From the NCBI GenBank assembly GCA_036674765.1, contig JARVKI010000020.1:310001-374000 (forward strand): a DNA stretch of 64,000 bases. The letters are read 5' to 3'. Within the stretch, counting starts at the first letter, position 1; each line of letters opens with the position of its first letter. This document shows positions 46,558-56,858 of the stretch, piece after piece. The notes under the pieces were generated by a model. The model saw only the letters and a program-made list of their open reading frames with translations. It was not told the origin of the DNA and did no database searches. The stretch comes from Seiridium cupressi (lineage: Eukaryota > Ascomycota > Sordariomycetes > Amphisphaeriales > Sporocadaceae). Position numbers and translations under genes: made by a program.

Positions 46558-48535
46558 ACGGGTCGGCAAAACGACTTATTAGCTGCAACTGAGGACCAAT
46601 TGAGACTATTTCAACAACGATTATATTATCAATGTCAAATAATGCTGTACTTTGTGTTTGTCCCCCCGCCTTGCCTTATATGCCATGCAGGAAACCGTCC
46701 CAAGTAGTGTTGTAAACCTGGCACCAATCCAACGTGTTTAAAATTTCACATCATTTCAGTAGGTCGCTCCTTGTTTGTAACTTGAACCTTCCATTGACAT
46801 ATATTTCCCTACTTCTATCACCGTGACTGGCTGAGCTATGGCCTTCCAACTCGAATTGCTATTCAACTAACTATAATTATCAGACACATTTAGACAGTCT
46901 TCAGCATCTGTGATGTCATGGACCGTTGGCGTGTGTATGTATTTAGATTAGTCGGACAGCACGTGCTGGAGAGAAGTCACGGTCCTTTCCCACGCATCAA
47001 CAATCTGAACTGTCACCCTTATATGTGGGACCTTCGACTCGTATTGTAACTTAAGGCCTGCTTCGACAGAATGGGCGGCATCGACAGGAGGTTTCTTAGC
47101 TGTCCACACTCTGTTATCGGGCAAGACTTTGGTCCCCTGGCACCAGTCTGCAGCATCGTTGTGGTGTGTGTAGAGAGCATCGGCCATAGAATGCGGGAAC
47201 TAACGGGAGCTACCGGGAGATTGTCTGCTAGTGTATTTAGCGTTTCTAGAAACGCGCACGCTACGATAAAACGCTGTACGGTACCGTTTTAGCGTGGTCT
47301 GGGTACGGTATAACACCGTACCTTATTTCGCACCAAAATCGAGCCCCTAGCTCCACCCAACTACACCTGACCAGGACGTAACGAGTTCAACACTAAAATA
47401 ACAGCAATTTACACTGTTTCCGAGGCCCCGAACCCTAAACTTACCATTAATCTAACTAACTTTATACAGGTACCAGTTTTAAAAATATAAATTAATATTA
47501 GTCCGCTAAAAAAAACATACGTGCCACCTTTAATTAGTTATCTCCGGTTCGGATCAACTATATCCCGGATCTTACAGGAGCGCCGGCGAGGTCAACCAAC
47601 AATTGGTAGGCGCTAGCGAGTGTGACGGTCCTTGGATCATTCAAGTAATTAAAAAAGGCCTGGCTCTCTTGCGGCGATACTTTGTGACGAATTCGCGGCG
47701 TGAGCTCGTCTCATGCTCATCGCTTCGCATTTCCAGCATTATTAGCACCTGAATTGACGAGGGTAATGATATACTATGTAGTGGCGGTATCGGGATGGTG
47801 GATGTAAGAACACGACAGCACTCGAGCGTGGCTTGCAATTGTGGTCAATTCTGGGATAATAATCAAATATTCGTAAAAAAAAAAACAGACTGTGCGCTGC
47901 ACAACCACTTCATTTGCAATTATATCGTAGGTCGTCTTATCAGCATTTGAAAAGTAATTACTTCTTGGGAAGGCTACACAGGTTGGACTGTTACTTGAGA
48001 GTGGAAGGGGCATGCCGCATCACTGTTAAATACCGGCTCAAAAGATTAGTCCACCACGTGAAGAATCGGTGAACAACACTACATGCGCAGCGCCCGGAAA
48101 CGTGGTGACTGCCACTCCAATATCCATATAGGTCAAAGGTATTGCTATTACGTTCTAAACATTGCTAGTGGCAATAAGAACCTCATCGTGCTGTGTATTC
48201 AACTCAGACTGTCTTTTGATCCGAACTTCCGCGTCGAACTTCTGTCTGCACAAGGACTTCCTAGCCTCAGCCGTAACTAGACAAACTTCGCCGTCCTCAC
48301 GCTCCATGTCTGCAGTGCAGCCCCGACTACCGTCCTTCAACGATATTCGGAGGACATCTTCTCATCCAGCACCAGACACAGACCCTTTCCTGTTAAAGTC
48401 ATAAAACTTAACCAGGGGTAAGAAATTGCCTCAGTAAAGGCCAAAGACGACTGAAGAGAAATGCAAACAGAAGCTTAAGCCACACAAGTCGCACCAAAGG
48501 ATATCAAATCAGCTGTTCATCCAACTACATAAATC
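46558..48535. other. intergenic with clustered palindromes
   Basis: Contains the palindrome cluster at 47240-47322 and AT-rich sequence around 47400-47540. A 79-codon minus-strand frame (46948-47187) is the only one with protein-like composition, but it has no start context or homologue known to me. Otherwise nothing coding. Confidence 0.4.
47240..47322. repeat. cluster of perfect short palindromes
   Basis: 47240-47255 is a perfect 16-bp palindrome (GCGTTTCTAGAAACGC). 47302-47322 is a perfect 8-bp inverted repeat (GGTACGGT/ACCGTACC) around a 5-base loop. Between them AAAACG...CGTTTT surrounds GTACGGTAC. Function unknown; it may be the end of a decayed transposon or a protein-binding region. 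Confidence 0.5.
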
Positions 48536-50557
48536 TTAAGGGAAAGCTACAAGAGAAGGTATAGGACGTGGCTCTGATATAGACTCATAAGCGGCCATGA
48601 AACGCAACAATGCTGCCTCGTCGCGTTCTCCAGCCATGACACAAATTCCAAAGGGTCGACCATTATAATTAAGCTTGCCGAGCGGGATTGTAATATGAGG
48701 GTATCCTGGTGGCAGTGAGAATCATGGGGCATATATGAGGGATGAAGCATATGACTCACCAGCGGCGGCAGCATGAATACACATTGGAGAATCACCTGGG
48801 GCGGCGATAAGATTGACATTTTCCCTATTGAGAACATCATTAATTATGGACTTCCCCTTTTCGCGAAACTTTTGTTTCAGCAGGGCAATCTCCTCTGGGG
48901 TCTCGGTGGCTTTGAGAGCTTGGAGAAGTTGATCTTGTTTGGTGAAAGCTGGCAACGAGTCAGACACTACAAATGAACTACGGGTAGCAAGATGACGTGG
49001 AAGGGTACTCTTCGTGCGTTCTGGCATGGCCAAGTCTTTGTTATTCTCGTTAAACCTGACTATATCCTCAAGGCTAGTAACGGGTGCGTCACTGAATCCC
49101 TCGATGAAAGTAGGAATGCCGATGTGTTTCAAGTCCTAGACTGCGAAGAACATTAGCTCTACCAAGTATTGATGTCACATACTGACTTACAAGCAATTGG
49201 GGTTATACAATCCTTGCCGTCGATGTTGAGTTCTGACAAATCCGATATATCCGCCGGGAACCTCACAGCGCATCCTTGCTGTTTTATCCGCGAGATAGCA
49301 GCCTCATATTCATTGATCTGCGAAGCCTCAGCTTAGATAACTTCGCTGATGGGTATAGAACCAACCATTTGCGCCTCAGTATCATCGAATTGGTCACACA
49401 TCGCTGGCGACATCTTCCATACCCTGGGGTCAAGCGAGGCCATGGAAAGCCCCTCCCATGTTCCCATGTCAGCAGTGTTGAATGGCCGTCCCAGTAAAAT
49501 GCTCGACAAGCTTATAATGTCTGCGGCACATTTCCTACAACGTAGTAATTTTCAATTAGCATTTTACTTGCAGGGCAGGAAACCCTGTTCAAGAAAATGA
49601 TCGAGAGAGAAAGGAAAGAAAAGCGAAGAAAGATCTTGTGGTCACAAACCCCATTGGGCCAGGGACATCAAAAAAGTCCGTCATTCTATACATGCCAGTC
49701 ACTTCCTGATCACCAACGGTGGGTTTGAGGGCATAAAGTGCTGCACGAACAGAGGGCGTCAAAATCGACCCAATCGTTTCCGTACCCATAGCCAATGGGC
49801 TGAAGCCAGCAGCTATGGCCACGGCCGGGCCACTGGAAGAGCCTCCCGGCGCCTGATCCCGACAGCGGCATCAGCGAAAAGATTCCAGACTGGATACCGC
49901 GTACGTACCGAATGGCCCAAGAGCTTCTCATCCTTCATCATGGGGCCTACATAGGGTGAGATTGTTTGGCCTCCAGACGCGGACCATCCAGGCATCATCT
50001 CCGCACTCTTCATCCCAGCAAACTCCTGTATCATGACATCAATGTCCAGGCACGAATTCGTGTCGTAAGAAACAGGGAGTTCTTACCGTCATATTTCCCT
50101 TGGCTAGAATAATGAGCCCCGCGTCAAGCAACTCTTGCACGATGGCGCCGTGCTTGCACGCCTTTGCGCCCGCAAACACGGCCGCTCCAGCACAGGTCGG
50201 CATACCAAGTTCCGCTGCAGTTATAAACGCATCCTGATAAGCAAAGGCAGTCAGGAGGTGGCCCAGATAGATTTGCATTGAACAGGCGGCGCAGCGAACC
50301 TTCAGCACGATTGGGATGCCGTGCAGGGGGCTCCGTACACGCCCCTCTCGTCGTTCGTCGTCTAGTGACGCGGCGGTGCGGCGTAGCCTGTCGCGCGGAG
50401 CGATGGAAGCCAGAGCATTGAGGGAGGATTCATAGCGGTCAATCTGCTCGAGATATTGTTCGACGATCTGAACACTGGTAATCTGTTTGGACTCCAGCAT
50501 GCGCCGCAGATCGGGAGTGGTCGTCACCAAAGGGTCAAACAAGTTTGAGAAAGTCAT
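48536..50557 (-). CDS. amidase-signature family enzyme
   Basis: Eight exons: 50557-50300, 50233-50087, 50025-49909, 49852-49650, 49534-49366, 49317-49183, 49135-48760 and 48705-48536. They total 1575 nt and 524 aa, with every junction phase-consistent. The catalytic Lys is in HGIPIVLKD. The Gly/Ser-rich signature is APGGSSSGPAVAIAAGF with the cis-Ser and, further on, the nucleophile Ser in GTETIGSI. ILAKGNMTEFAGMK, ALKPTVG and the C-terminal YPHITIPLG with GRPFGICVMAG complete the fold. Most fungal relatives have GTETDGS; here Ile replaces Asp. Amidases of this kind hydrolyse small amides or act in secondary metabolism; the substrate is unknown. No signal peptide, so probably cytosolic. This is an intact gene in a region with many decayed ones. 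Confidence 0.9.
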
Positions 50558-51818
50558 TCCGTTAGGGCTCGCTCAAAGCTCGAGTGTGCTTTGCGAAAAT
50601 GTTATCTACGAGTGAAGGAGGATGGGATAAGCTCTGTAGCGAGTTTTGTCGACAACGCTAACAAGATAGAATGTGTGAGGATGAGAATGGGGGAATACAG
50701 AAGGGTGTCTCCCAGAGGGCCCCTTATAGAACGCAAATTGTCTCAAAAGTGCAAAAGTTGGTCCGTGCCACAGTCAGCCTACACCACCTCTCACTGTAAA
50801 TCTAGCTAAAAGACATAGCCGTAACGATTGCAACCGCGACGAATATAGTCCAACGATTGTACCCGACAATAACAACCCGACGACTGCAACCCCGACGAGT
50901 TTACTAAATCGTCGAATTAAAATTCGTCGCCATTGTAATTCGTCGCGGTTACAATCGTGGTATAATCGTTACAGCTAAATCGCTAGATTCACCCTAAGAA
51001 GTAGGTGTACCGATCATTTTTGTACTTTTAAGACAGTTTGCGTTTCGCACACTGGTACCCCTATAAACCCCATCCAATTAAAAGCCGTCCCGGCGGCTAA
51101 CCCTCTTAAATGCCTGTTTACCACGATTGCTGTCGCTATAAAGGAAACTTATAAGAACGCACCTATGCTCCGAGGAATTGCGTACTCTTGTTCCTGCGCA
51201 GTCTTGTCCAGTTCTCTTCTCATTTTGCCTTACTATTGCTTTCCGGTCAGCGTCATGCCTCAGTATATTTGGCTCTGCTTGCTTGTAACCACTCTTATCC
51301 AATCCCAAGTCTCTACATGCCTTCGTGGTCGCCGACTCTGACAATCAACTGGTTCAGGACGCAAACTCGGAATGATGCATTTTCACGTCTTTATTCCTTT
51401 GCTCGTCTTGAACTTCGAGTTCCCGAGCTGCCGGAAAATTTTTCAGAGTATGATATCTTATGAAAGAATCTTCCGGCAGCCCGCGATGCCATACGTCAAG
51501 CTCCGCGTTCAGAGATCAGGCATACTGCCCCTGTAGTTTGAGAGGCCGGCAGTCTCGGGCGCTACGGACGACCGTCGAATTTATAGTATACAGCCAAATC
51601 ATTTCCGTAGCCTTGGGGTCCTCATTCATGACAAACGCATTCTGTTCCCCCATTCGTCTGGGTACATGTGCAGTTGTGTATCGGTATAGCTAGAATTATT
51701 TGCTTGTATTGATGTGGCTATTTGACGATGACGACACTGCTGTGATCAAAATAGATCAAGGCAACATTGATAATAATAACAATATTTTTGCAATCATGCT
51801 ACACAACGAAGTTTATAT
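50558..51818. other. intergenic, contains a foldback element
   Basis: Upstream flank of the amidase with the 191-bp foldback at 50799-50989, then the 3' flank of the minus-strand HxxHC protein gene. Plus-strand frames at 51188-51463 and 51460-51693 have no recognisable product. Confidence 0.45.
50799..50989. mobile_element. 191-bp foldback / MITE-like element
   Basis: The outer 8-bp inverted repeat is AATCTAGC...GCTAGATT. Inner arms match at 20 of 21 positions: ACGATTGCAACCGCGACGAAT on the left, and the complement ACGATTGTAACCGCGACGAAT on the right, with a further GTAACGATT shared outside. The left half also contains two diverged direct copies (ACGATTGTACCCGACAA, ACGACTGCAACCCCGACGAG). No coding capacity, so a non-autonomous element is likely. 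A clear target-site duplication was not found, so the exact ends are uncertain. Confidence 0.65.
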
Positions 51819-52526
51819 TCAATCATCCACCATCAGATGCTTAACAAACTCGGGAGGTTCCGTATTACTGCTTTTCAACTCTACATAAGAGTAGGCAGTG
51901 TGGCCATGATTCTTAAACATCTCGCCGCAATGTTTGGTATGCCGCTCATTATCGTACCTGCGCTCGATGGTGACGCCCGTGTGTTTCGACCGCTGTATCT
52001 TCCTCCAGTAGAAAAAGCAGTGTCCTGCATGCCAGGACGGTGTCGTGTAAAAGAGCTTCCCGGGTGTGTCTGCAAGCTGGGCTACCTCCTCCATCTTATA
52101 CTCATACGTGTGATTAGCAACGGCCCAATACTGCCATCGCCCGTCTGGACCATCGCCGGCCTTGTTGAACTCGGCCAGGAGTTCCTTATCGATGCAGTGC
52201 TGCGGTAGCCAGGCAGCGGCCATGGCATCGTAATCACAACCTAGCTGCCGGGCTTCGGCTGTCGAGTCACCGCAGTCGCATGGTTTGACGGGAGCGCCGT
52301 GTTGGGCTCGGAGGAGCATGCCAATGGCAAACAGCGAAAGTACAATCAGCACAATGTCTTTAAAAATCGCGAGAGCCTTTGCAGCCATGCAACCCCCCCG
52401 TGCCCATGCGTGTTCTGCAGATACTCGGGCACCGCTTCTCAGGGGAATCTCTTCGTGATCGGCATCATCGCCGACCCTGTGTTTCGAATGCACGTAAGCC
52501 AACACGTTTAGCAGGCTGGGCGACAT
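51819..52526 (-). CDS. single-pass membrane protein with two HxxHC motifs (UstYa-like)
   Basis: Single exon, about 235 aa from MSPSLLNVLAYVHSK (52526); an in-frame ATG at 52550 adds eight residues. A polar N-terminus leads to one membrane helix (IFKDIVLIVLSLFAIGMLL). The lumenal part has KPCDCGDSTAEARQLGCDYD, then AMAAAWLPQHCIDKELL, WQYWAV, and the paired motifs HAGHC (in PSWHAGHCFFYWRK) and HTKHC. Two HxxHC motifs are the hallmark of UstYa-type oxidases in fungal RiPP and other secondary pathways, where they probably hold a metal or act in oxidative cyclisation. The N-terminal Cys/Trp pattern differs from standard DUF3328, so this may be a sister family. It lies 1.4 kb from a short secreted peptide gene and 2.1 kb from a truncated DUF3328 gene. 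Confidence 0.7.
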   Translation of the reverse strand: MSPSLLNVLAYVHSKHRVGDDADHEEIPLRSGARVSAEHAWARGGCMAAKALAIFKDIVLIVLSLFAIGMLLRAQHGAPVKPCDCGDSTAEARQLGCDYDAMAAAWLPQHCIDKELLAEFNKAGDGPDGRWQYWAVANHTYEYKMEEVAQLADTPGKLFYTTPSWHAGHCFFYWRKIQRSKHTGVTIERRYDNERHTKHCGEMFKNHGHTAYSYVELKSSNTEPPEFVKHLMVDD

Positions 52527-53884
52527 TCTGAACTCACTTGTCATAGGCACAAGCCCGGCGTTCTGCCTCTAGTCTGCAGCCTATGGAGCTCATATCAGGA
52601 GGTAAGTAACTCCGCGGCCGTGTTCAAGCAAAACAAACCGCTGTCAGGGTCCAACAACGTGTATCTGGCTGGCAGGGAATTCCCAAAGTAAAACTGATTT
52701 GGATATGTGCAACGAGTTCATTCGCCTCTTCGTCAGCACGTGCAGGGGAGGCGGCCTTTGGGAGGACTAATCTCTACACCCCCTCCCATTCCAGTGGCAT
52801 CCCGACCACGGATCATAAAACGCTTTGGTCCTCGGCCCGTTGTATCTGCCAATCGGTCAGCGACGACCCATGTTGAGGCTATATCCACACCTATGCTCTT
52901 TCTTGGTGCCTTTGCATGGCTTTTCTGAATGCAGGATTCCCGCGTACAGCGGCCCGAGCCTGATCTGTGTACAAGCTTCGATGTCGGCATAATCGGTCTG
53001 CATGGTTGCAAGACCTCGTAATCTGGTCAGTCTGAGTCCCATAAAATAGCGATCAAGGCCCAATCGGGCTTCGCGTATGGTTGAAGGGGCGATATTAGCG
53101 CCGGAGGAGACTGGGCTTCATTTGCGGCTGATAAGCTATGAGTGTGAACAGAACTGGATTATTAGGCTAACGCTACCGCGTGTGCATAAATATGCCGTTT
53201 CCTGGTAGGGCACTCCTTCCGTGCATGTATCACATACTCTGGAAGGATTCCCCTTCCGCGTAGAGGATTTAATGCAACAGCGTAGCGAGCTTGATAGCTT
53301 ACATGTAGTCAGGTTATGAACAATATTGTGGGTCGACGAAAGGGGCAAATCCAAATTGGCGCCGTGGTTGATATCTGGGTCGTAATTCAGTTTACTGGGT
53401 GTGATACGAGAGGCGAAGCACTAGATATCACCGCACAGGAGCATATATACATAGGCAAAGCAAGATTGCTAACATATTTAGGAAATTGTCTGCGTGACTG
53501 GCAAAACCGCAGTGGGAAGAGATCAATCATAAGACGGTTTCTCTCCCCTGTGGACGAAAACAAGTAATTGTGACAGAATTCCATGCAGGTCATTATTCGG
53601 CTGGGGTACTATTGATTGAGCCCAAATTATTTGTTGAGTACATTACAAAGGAGTGAACAAGCTCAAAGCGACCGTCAGATCTCGCGCATCTGCGCTCCGT
53701 GATTTTCATGCAGTTCCCTCATTGCCATCCGTAGTGCACTATCAAAGTCCCGCCGCAGCTGTGACGCTGTTGAATGAATGTGTTCAAGCGTTGGAGAAGA
53801 GAAGCCTTTCCAGCGCGCATGGGCCAACACCCTAAACAGCTGTCTCGTGACCTTGACAGCAGCATCGCGCGCCCTTGCAGTGGC
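52527..53884. other. intergenic, no supported gene
   Basis: Upstream flank of the HxxHC gene. Plus-strand frames at 52707-52928 and 53316-53567 have no features of secreted or known proteins. Nothing else noted. Confidence 0.4.
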
Positions 53885-54049
53885 TTATTCGTCATACTCG
53901 CCGTAGTTCTTGGTCCAGGGAATGGCACAGCGCTTGGTGACGGTTCCGTCTTCTCCAACCTCGGAAGCACAGGCTCGCTCGTCGAGATCGGTAGGCAGGG
54001 CCAGTGCCATACCAGCAGCGGCAAGGAGAGTAATGATGCTCCGCTTCAT
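53885..54049 (-). CDS. 54-aa secreted peptide with a Kex2-type Lys-Arg site
   Basis: The frame from MKRSIITLLAAAGMALALPT gives a strong signal peptide; a longer in-frame start at 54157 would bury it behind 36 residues and is less likely. After TDLDER come ACASEVGEDGTVTKR and then the C-terminal CAIPWTKNYGEYDE. The KR pair just before the last 14 residues is a plausible Kex2 cleavage site. The tail holds one Cys, one Trp and two Tyr. It could be a small effector-like peptide, or the precursor of a ribosomally made, modified peptide. No family is recognised. The flanking HxxHC gene and truncated UstYa gene make the second option worth testing. Codon-level evidence is thin because of the short length. 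Confidence 0.5.
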   Translation of the reverse strand: MKRSIITLLAAAGMALALPTDLDERACASEVGEDGTVTKRCAIPWTKNYGEYDE

Positions 54050-54585
54050 TGTGATAATGACGAATTGATACGCGAGTGAAGTATTGATGAGAAGCAAAAG
54101 TGCGAGGATCAACGGCTGATGGCAAGCAATCTCCAAGAGAGAGAAGTGGCGTTTCACTTATTTATGCTCTTTCGGCGCCTGACCTTTCCTTGTCTTTCGG
54201 CGAAGCGGAAAACTCGCCAGCAGTATAGACACTAGTCAAATCTAGCACAGGTCTGTTTTCTTTTTCTTTCTTCGGGTAATAGGAGCATGACAACTTTGGG
54301 AACAATAGTCAGTTTATGCTGTTCGGCATTCCCTATTTCGGTCATGCACAAAATCAACCTCTGTCCCACGAATCAGCGCTTCTTTTACTTCTTAGACTCT
54401 GGCCTGCAATTTGCGTGTGCGAGCGGTTTCACGTATTGTCAGTCCTTGTATCCCTTTTTTCATCCCCCTTGTCTTGGTAGCATTCCGTGTAGAAGTGGTT
54501 TCGACTCATCGTTCTTACCAGCCTGCAATCGAGGTTGCGACTCCCATCCCATCATCCAACATTGGCATTTCGCATCACACTCGAG
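54050..54585. other. divergent upstream region between the secreted peptide and the truncated UstYa gene
   Basis: 536 bp between two start codons pointing apart. Pyrimidine-rich around 54245-54270. A plus-strand frame from 54287 has no recognised motif. Confidence 0.4.
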
Positions 54586-54990
54586 ATGTCACCCTCACAC
54601 AGGCATAGTGCTGTTGCTTTGACCGAGGACCCGGAAGAGCCAAAAGCTAGGTTGGAGGCAGACGGAAGAAGCCTAGAGTGTTACCACAGCACAACATGGA
54701 AACTTTTCGGCCCTCTTGCGTGGTCATGCACGACGCTCATGCTGGCTGCTGTGCTAATTCTACTCGTGGCTGCCTATACCAGAGAACCGAGCCGACAAGA
54801 ATGCAATACAAGATTGCTTGAATGGTGTAGGTGACTCTCTGTTCCCAGCAATAATATGAACCTGACGTAGTGGCAGCACCCGCCCTCGAAGCAGTGGAAT
54901 TGATAGATGTCAAGTTTCAGAACGTGTTCCTTGAGCATACGATTTACCGAGGCACTCCCAATGCACGATTGAACCCGGGAAATTATTGAC
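54586..54990 (+). pseudogene. truncated UstYa/DUF3328-type gene
   Basis: Exon 1 (54586-54826) encodes MSPSHRHSAVALTED..., then a membrane helix (LAWSCTTLMLAAVLILLVAAY). A 44-bp intron (GTAGGT...CGTAG) leads to exon 2 from 54871: APALEAVELIDVKFQNVF and IYRGTPNARL. The motif PALEAVE followed by xYRGxP is diagnostic for the N-terminal part of DUF3328/UstYa proteins. The frame then stops at 54988-54990 after LNPGNY. The HxxHC catalytic motifs, expected 60-100 residues later, were not found in any frame of the following sequence. The gene is therefore probably truncated by deletion or replacement, and any product would be a membrane stub. It sits immediately beside the P450 pseudogene. Confidence 0.72.
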
Positions 54991-55197
54991 AAGACTAGTA
55001 CTTGAGGGACTGGTCCGGATTGCTGGTTTATAAGACGAGGCTAATTATCTATTATACCGGGTTAAAAAGACTGCCCATGCACGGGACTATGTGCCGGCCT
55101 CTAAGGCCTCAAGAGAGATATGCCAATAGTTAGAGATACATTAGTAGCACAGAAGAGAGGTTATTGCGAAACAATCGCCCGCTTCTCCCCTGTTCTA

Positions 55198-56858
55198 TCA
55201 TTCCTTCGACGCCTTAAGATCCTTCTCGCACAGGTCCCCCCGCGGACGGAAGCTCAAGTACGGCCCATCGTGCCTCGCTGTGAAAATATCGTAGATTTGG
55301 AACTCGTCAACCTTGTCCCTGCCGTCCCTTGTATTAGGTGTGCCCTCTCCAATCTTGCCCAACTCGCCGGCCGTAGCGTCGAAGTCGAAGTACCAAATCG
55401 TCTTAGCCAACATCAGGCTCGACTCAAAATAAGCCATAGCCTTGCCAGCACAACTGCGCGACCCGGTAGAGAAAGCTCCTAAGCAGTTATGCGCCGTCTT
55501 GCAGGACTCTCTATTGCCGGGAATGTCCAGCCATCGGTCGGGGCGGAAGGCATACGGGTCCGGGAAATAAGCCTCGTTATGCTGTAGCGCGTAGGGACTA
55601 ACGGCTACTAAAGTCCCGCGAGGAATTACGTGACCGTCGACGATAAAGGGTCCGGTGTCTTTGGGGTCCTGCTCACGCCAGTGCACAGATCCGGACGGCG
55701 GCGACATACGCAAGCTTTCGTTAATGCAAGCACGGAGGTACGTGCAGCCCGTAAGCTGTAGGCCGGCTTGGATTTCGCGGCCGCTAAAAAGGTGGAACGG
55801 ATCTCATGGGCCAATATCTTATAGCACTCGGGGTTGCGCGATAAATAAAAAAAGGCGGCACTCATTAACGTCGCGACAGTGTCTCCCCCGCGGCCATAAA
55901 GAAGGCGGCTTCGGTCCACATAGCGCCGCTGTTTAAAGTATCCGGTTGTGCATCCATCTCTTCGGCGATAAAAGAATAAAGGTCAGCTTGCGCGTGTCTG
56001 TCTTGGGCCATACGTGTCTTAATCATAGTCTACAGCAAAGTCCAATATTTGCCCCGACTCTCCTGCTGAAGGTAGTTGAAGATCCGGGTGGGCTCAATCC
56101 GAGAGAGGAAATACAAATGGTGATAGATGCTGAAGCGGTAGTGCGACAAGCCCATAGCATTAATGATGAAGTGATTTTCGGGCCGCTTTTGCATGCTGCG
56201 GTCGTAGCCGAAGGCCAGTCGCCCGACGATGTCTATGGCCAGGAGTCGCATCCGCTCCGTCATGTTCACGGCCTCTGAAGACGCGAGAAGGAAACCAAGG
56301 TGGGCGTCGACCAGTTCGAGCATTTGCGGCGCAAAGGAACGCATCGTACGTTCAGTGATCGCTTGACCGATCAGCCGACGTCTCGCACTATGGTTCTTGG
56401 GGTCACGGTCGGTGAGGAGGTTAACCCTAAAGTCCTTGGCGGTCGAGGCGTATGTGTAGGATTTAAGGACATGCTCGTTCTAATAGATAGCTCGATAGGC
56501 CGTAGCCGTATTGAACACCAGTCGATCGGGTGCGAGCCTGACTACGGAGCCATACTTTTTATGGTTCTTGGCCAGCTCGAGGTGAAGGTCACGCTTGATA
56601 GCGTGGGCGCCAGCTTAGCAACGAAGGGCCCTGGGTAGCCACGCAGCGGGTGAAGGAGGACGCGATAGCTAGTGACAATAATGGGCTTTAAGAGACACTA
56701 AGGGTCAGCAAGATGGAGGACGCGCGGGGGCGGGTAGAAGTAGATGTCTGCTTTTACTTACTGTGCAGAGGCTAAGGAACCAGCCGAGACGGCAGCCTTC
56801 TGAAGCACTTCTAACACCGACGACAGGGTTGGGAAGATGATCTTGGAGCCAGGCTATG
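55198..56858 (-). pseudogene. cytochrome P450 pseudogene
   Basis: Nearly full-length P450 sequence with many lesions. A first exon (about 56858-56762, SKIIFPTLSSVLEVLQKAAV, no ATG found) and an intron lead to GYPGPFVAKLA. Further pieces are KKYGSVVRLAPDRLVFNTAT, NEHVLKSYTYASTAKDFRV, the I-helix TEAAFFMAAG/GDTVATLM, INESLRMSPPSGSVHWRE, FRPDRWLD and the haem loop FSTGSRSCAGKAMAYFE. In-frame TAG codons occur at 56482-56480 and 56032-56030. Frameshifts occur near 56605, in the C-run at 55885-55889 (I-helix) and in the A-run at 55786-55790. Each shift is one base. The intact haem loop shows that the decay is fairly recent. The family is a microsomal fungal P450 of secondary-metabolism type, substrate unknown. 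It is the neighbour of the truncated UstYa gene. Confidence 0.88.

Noticed and set aside
46948..47187. 79-codon minus-strand frame with protein-like composition
   Set aside because: No homologue known to me, no signal peptide, no start context; not enough to call a gene.
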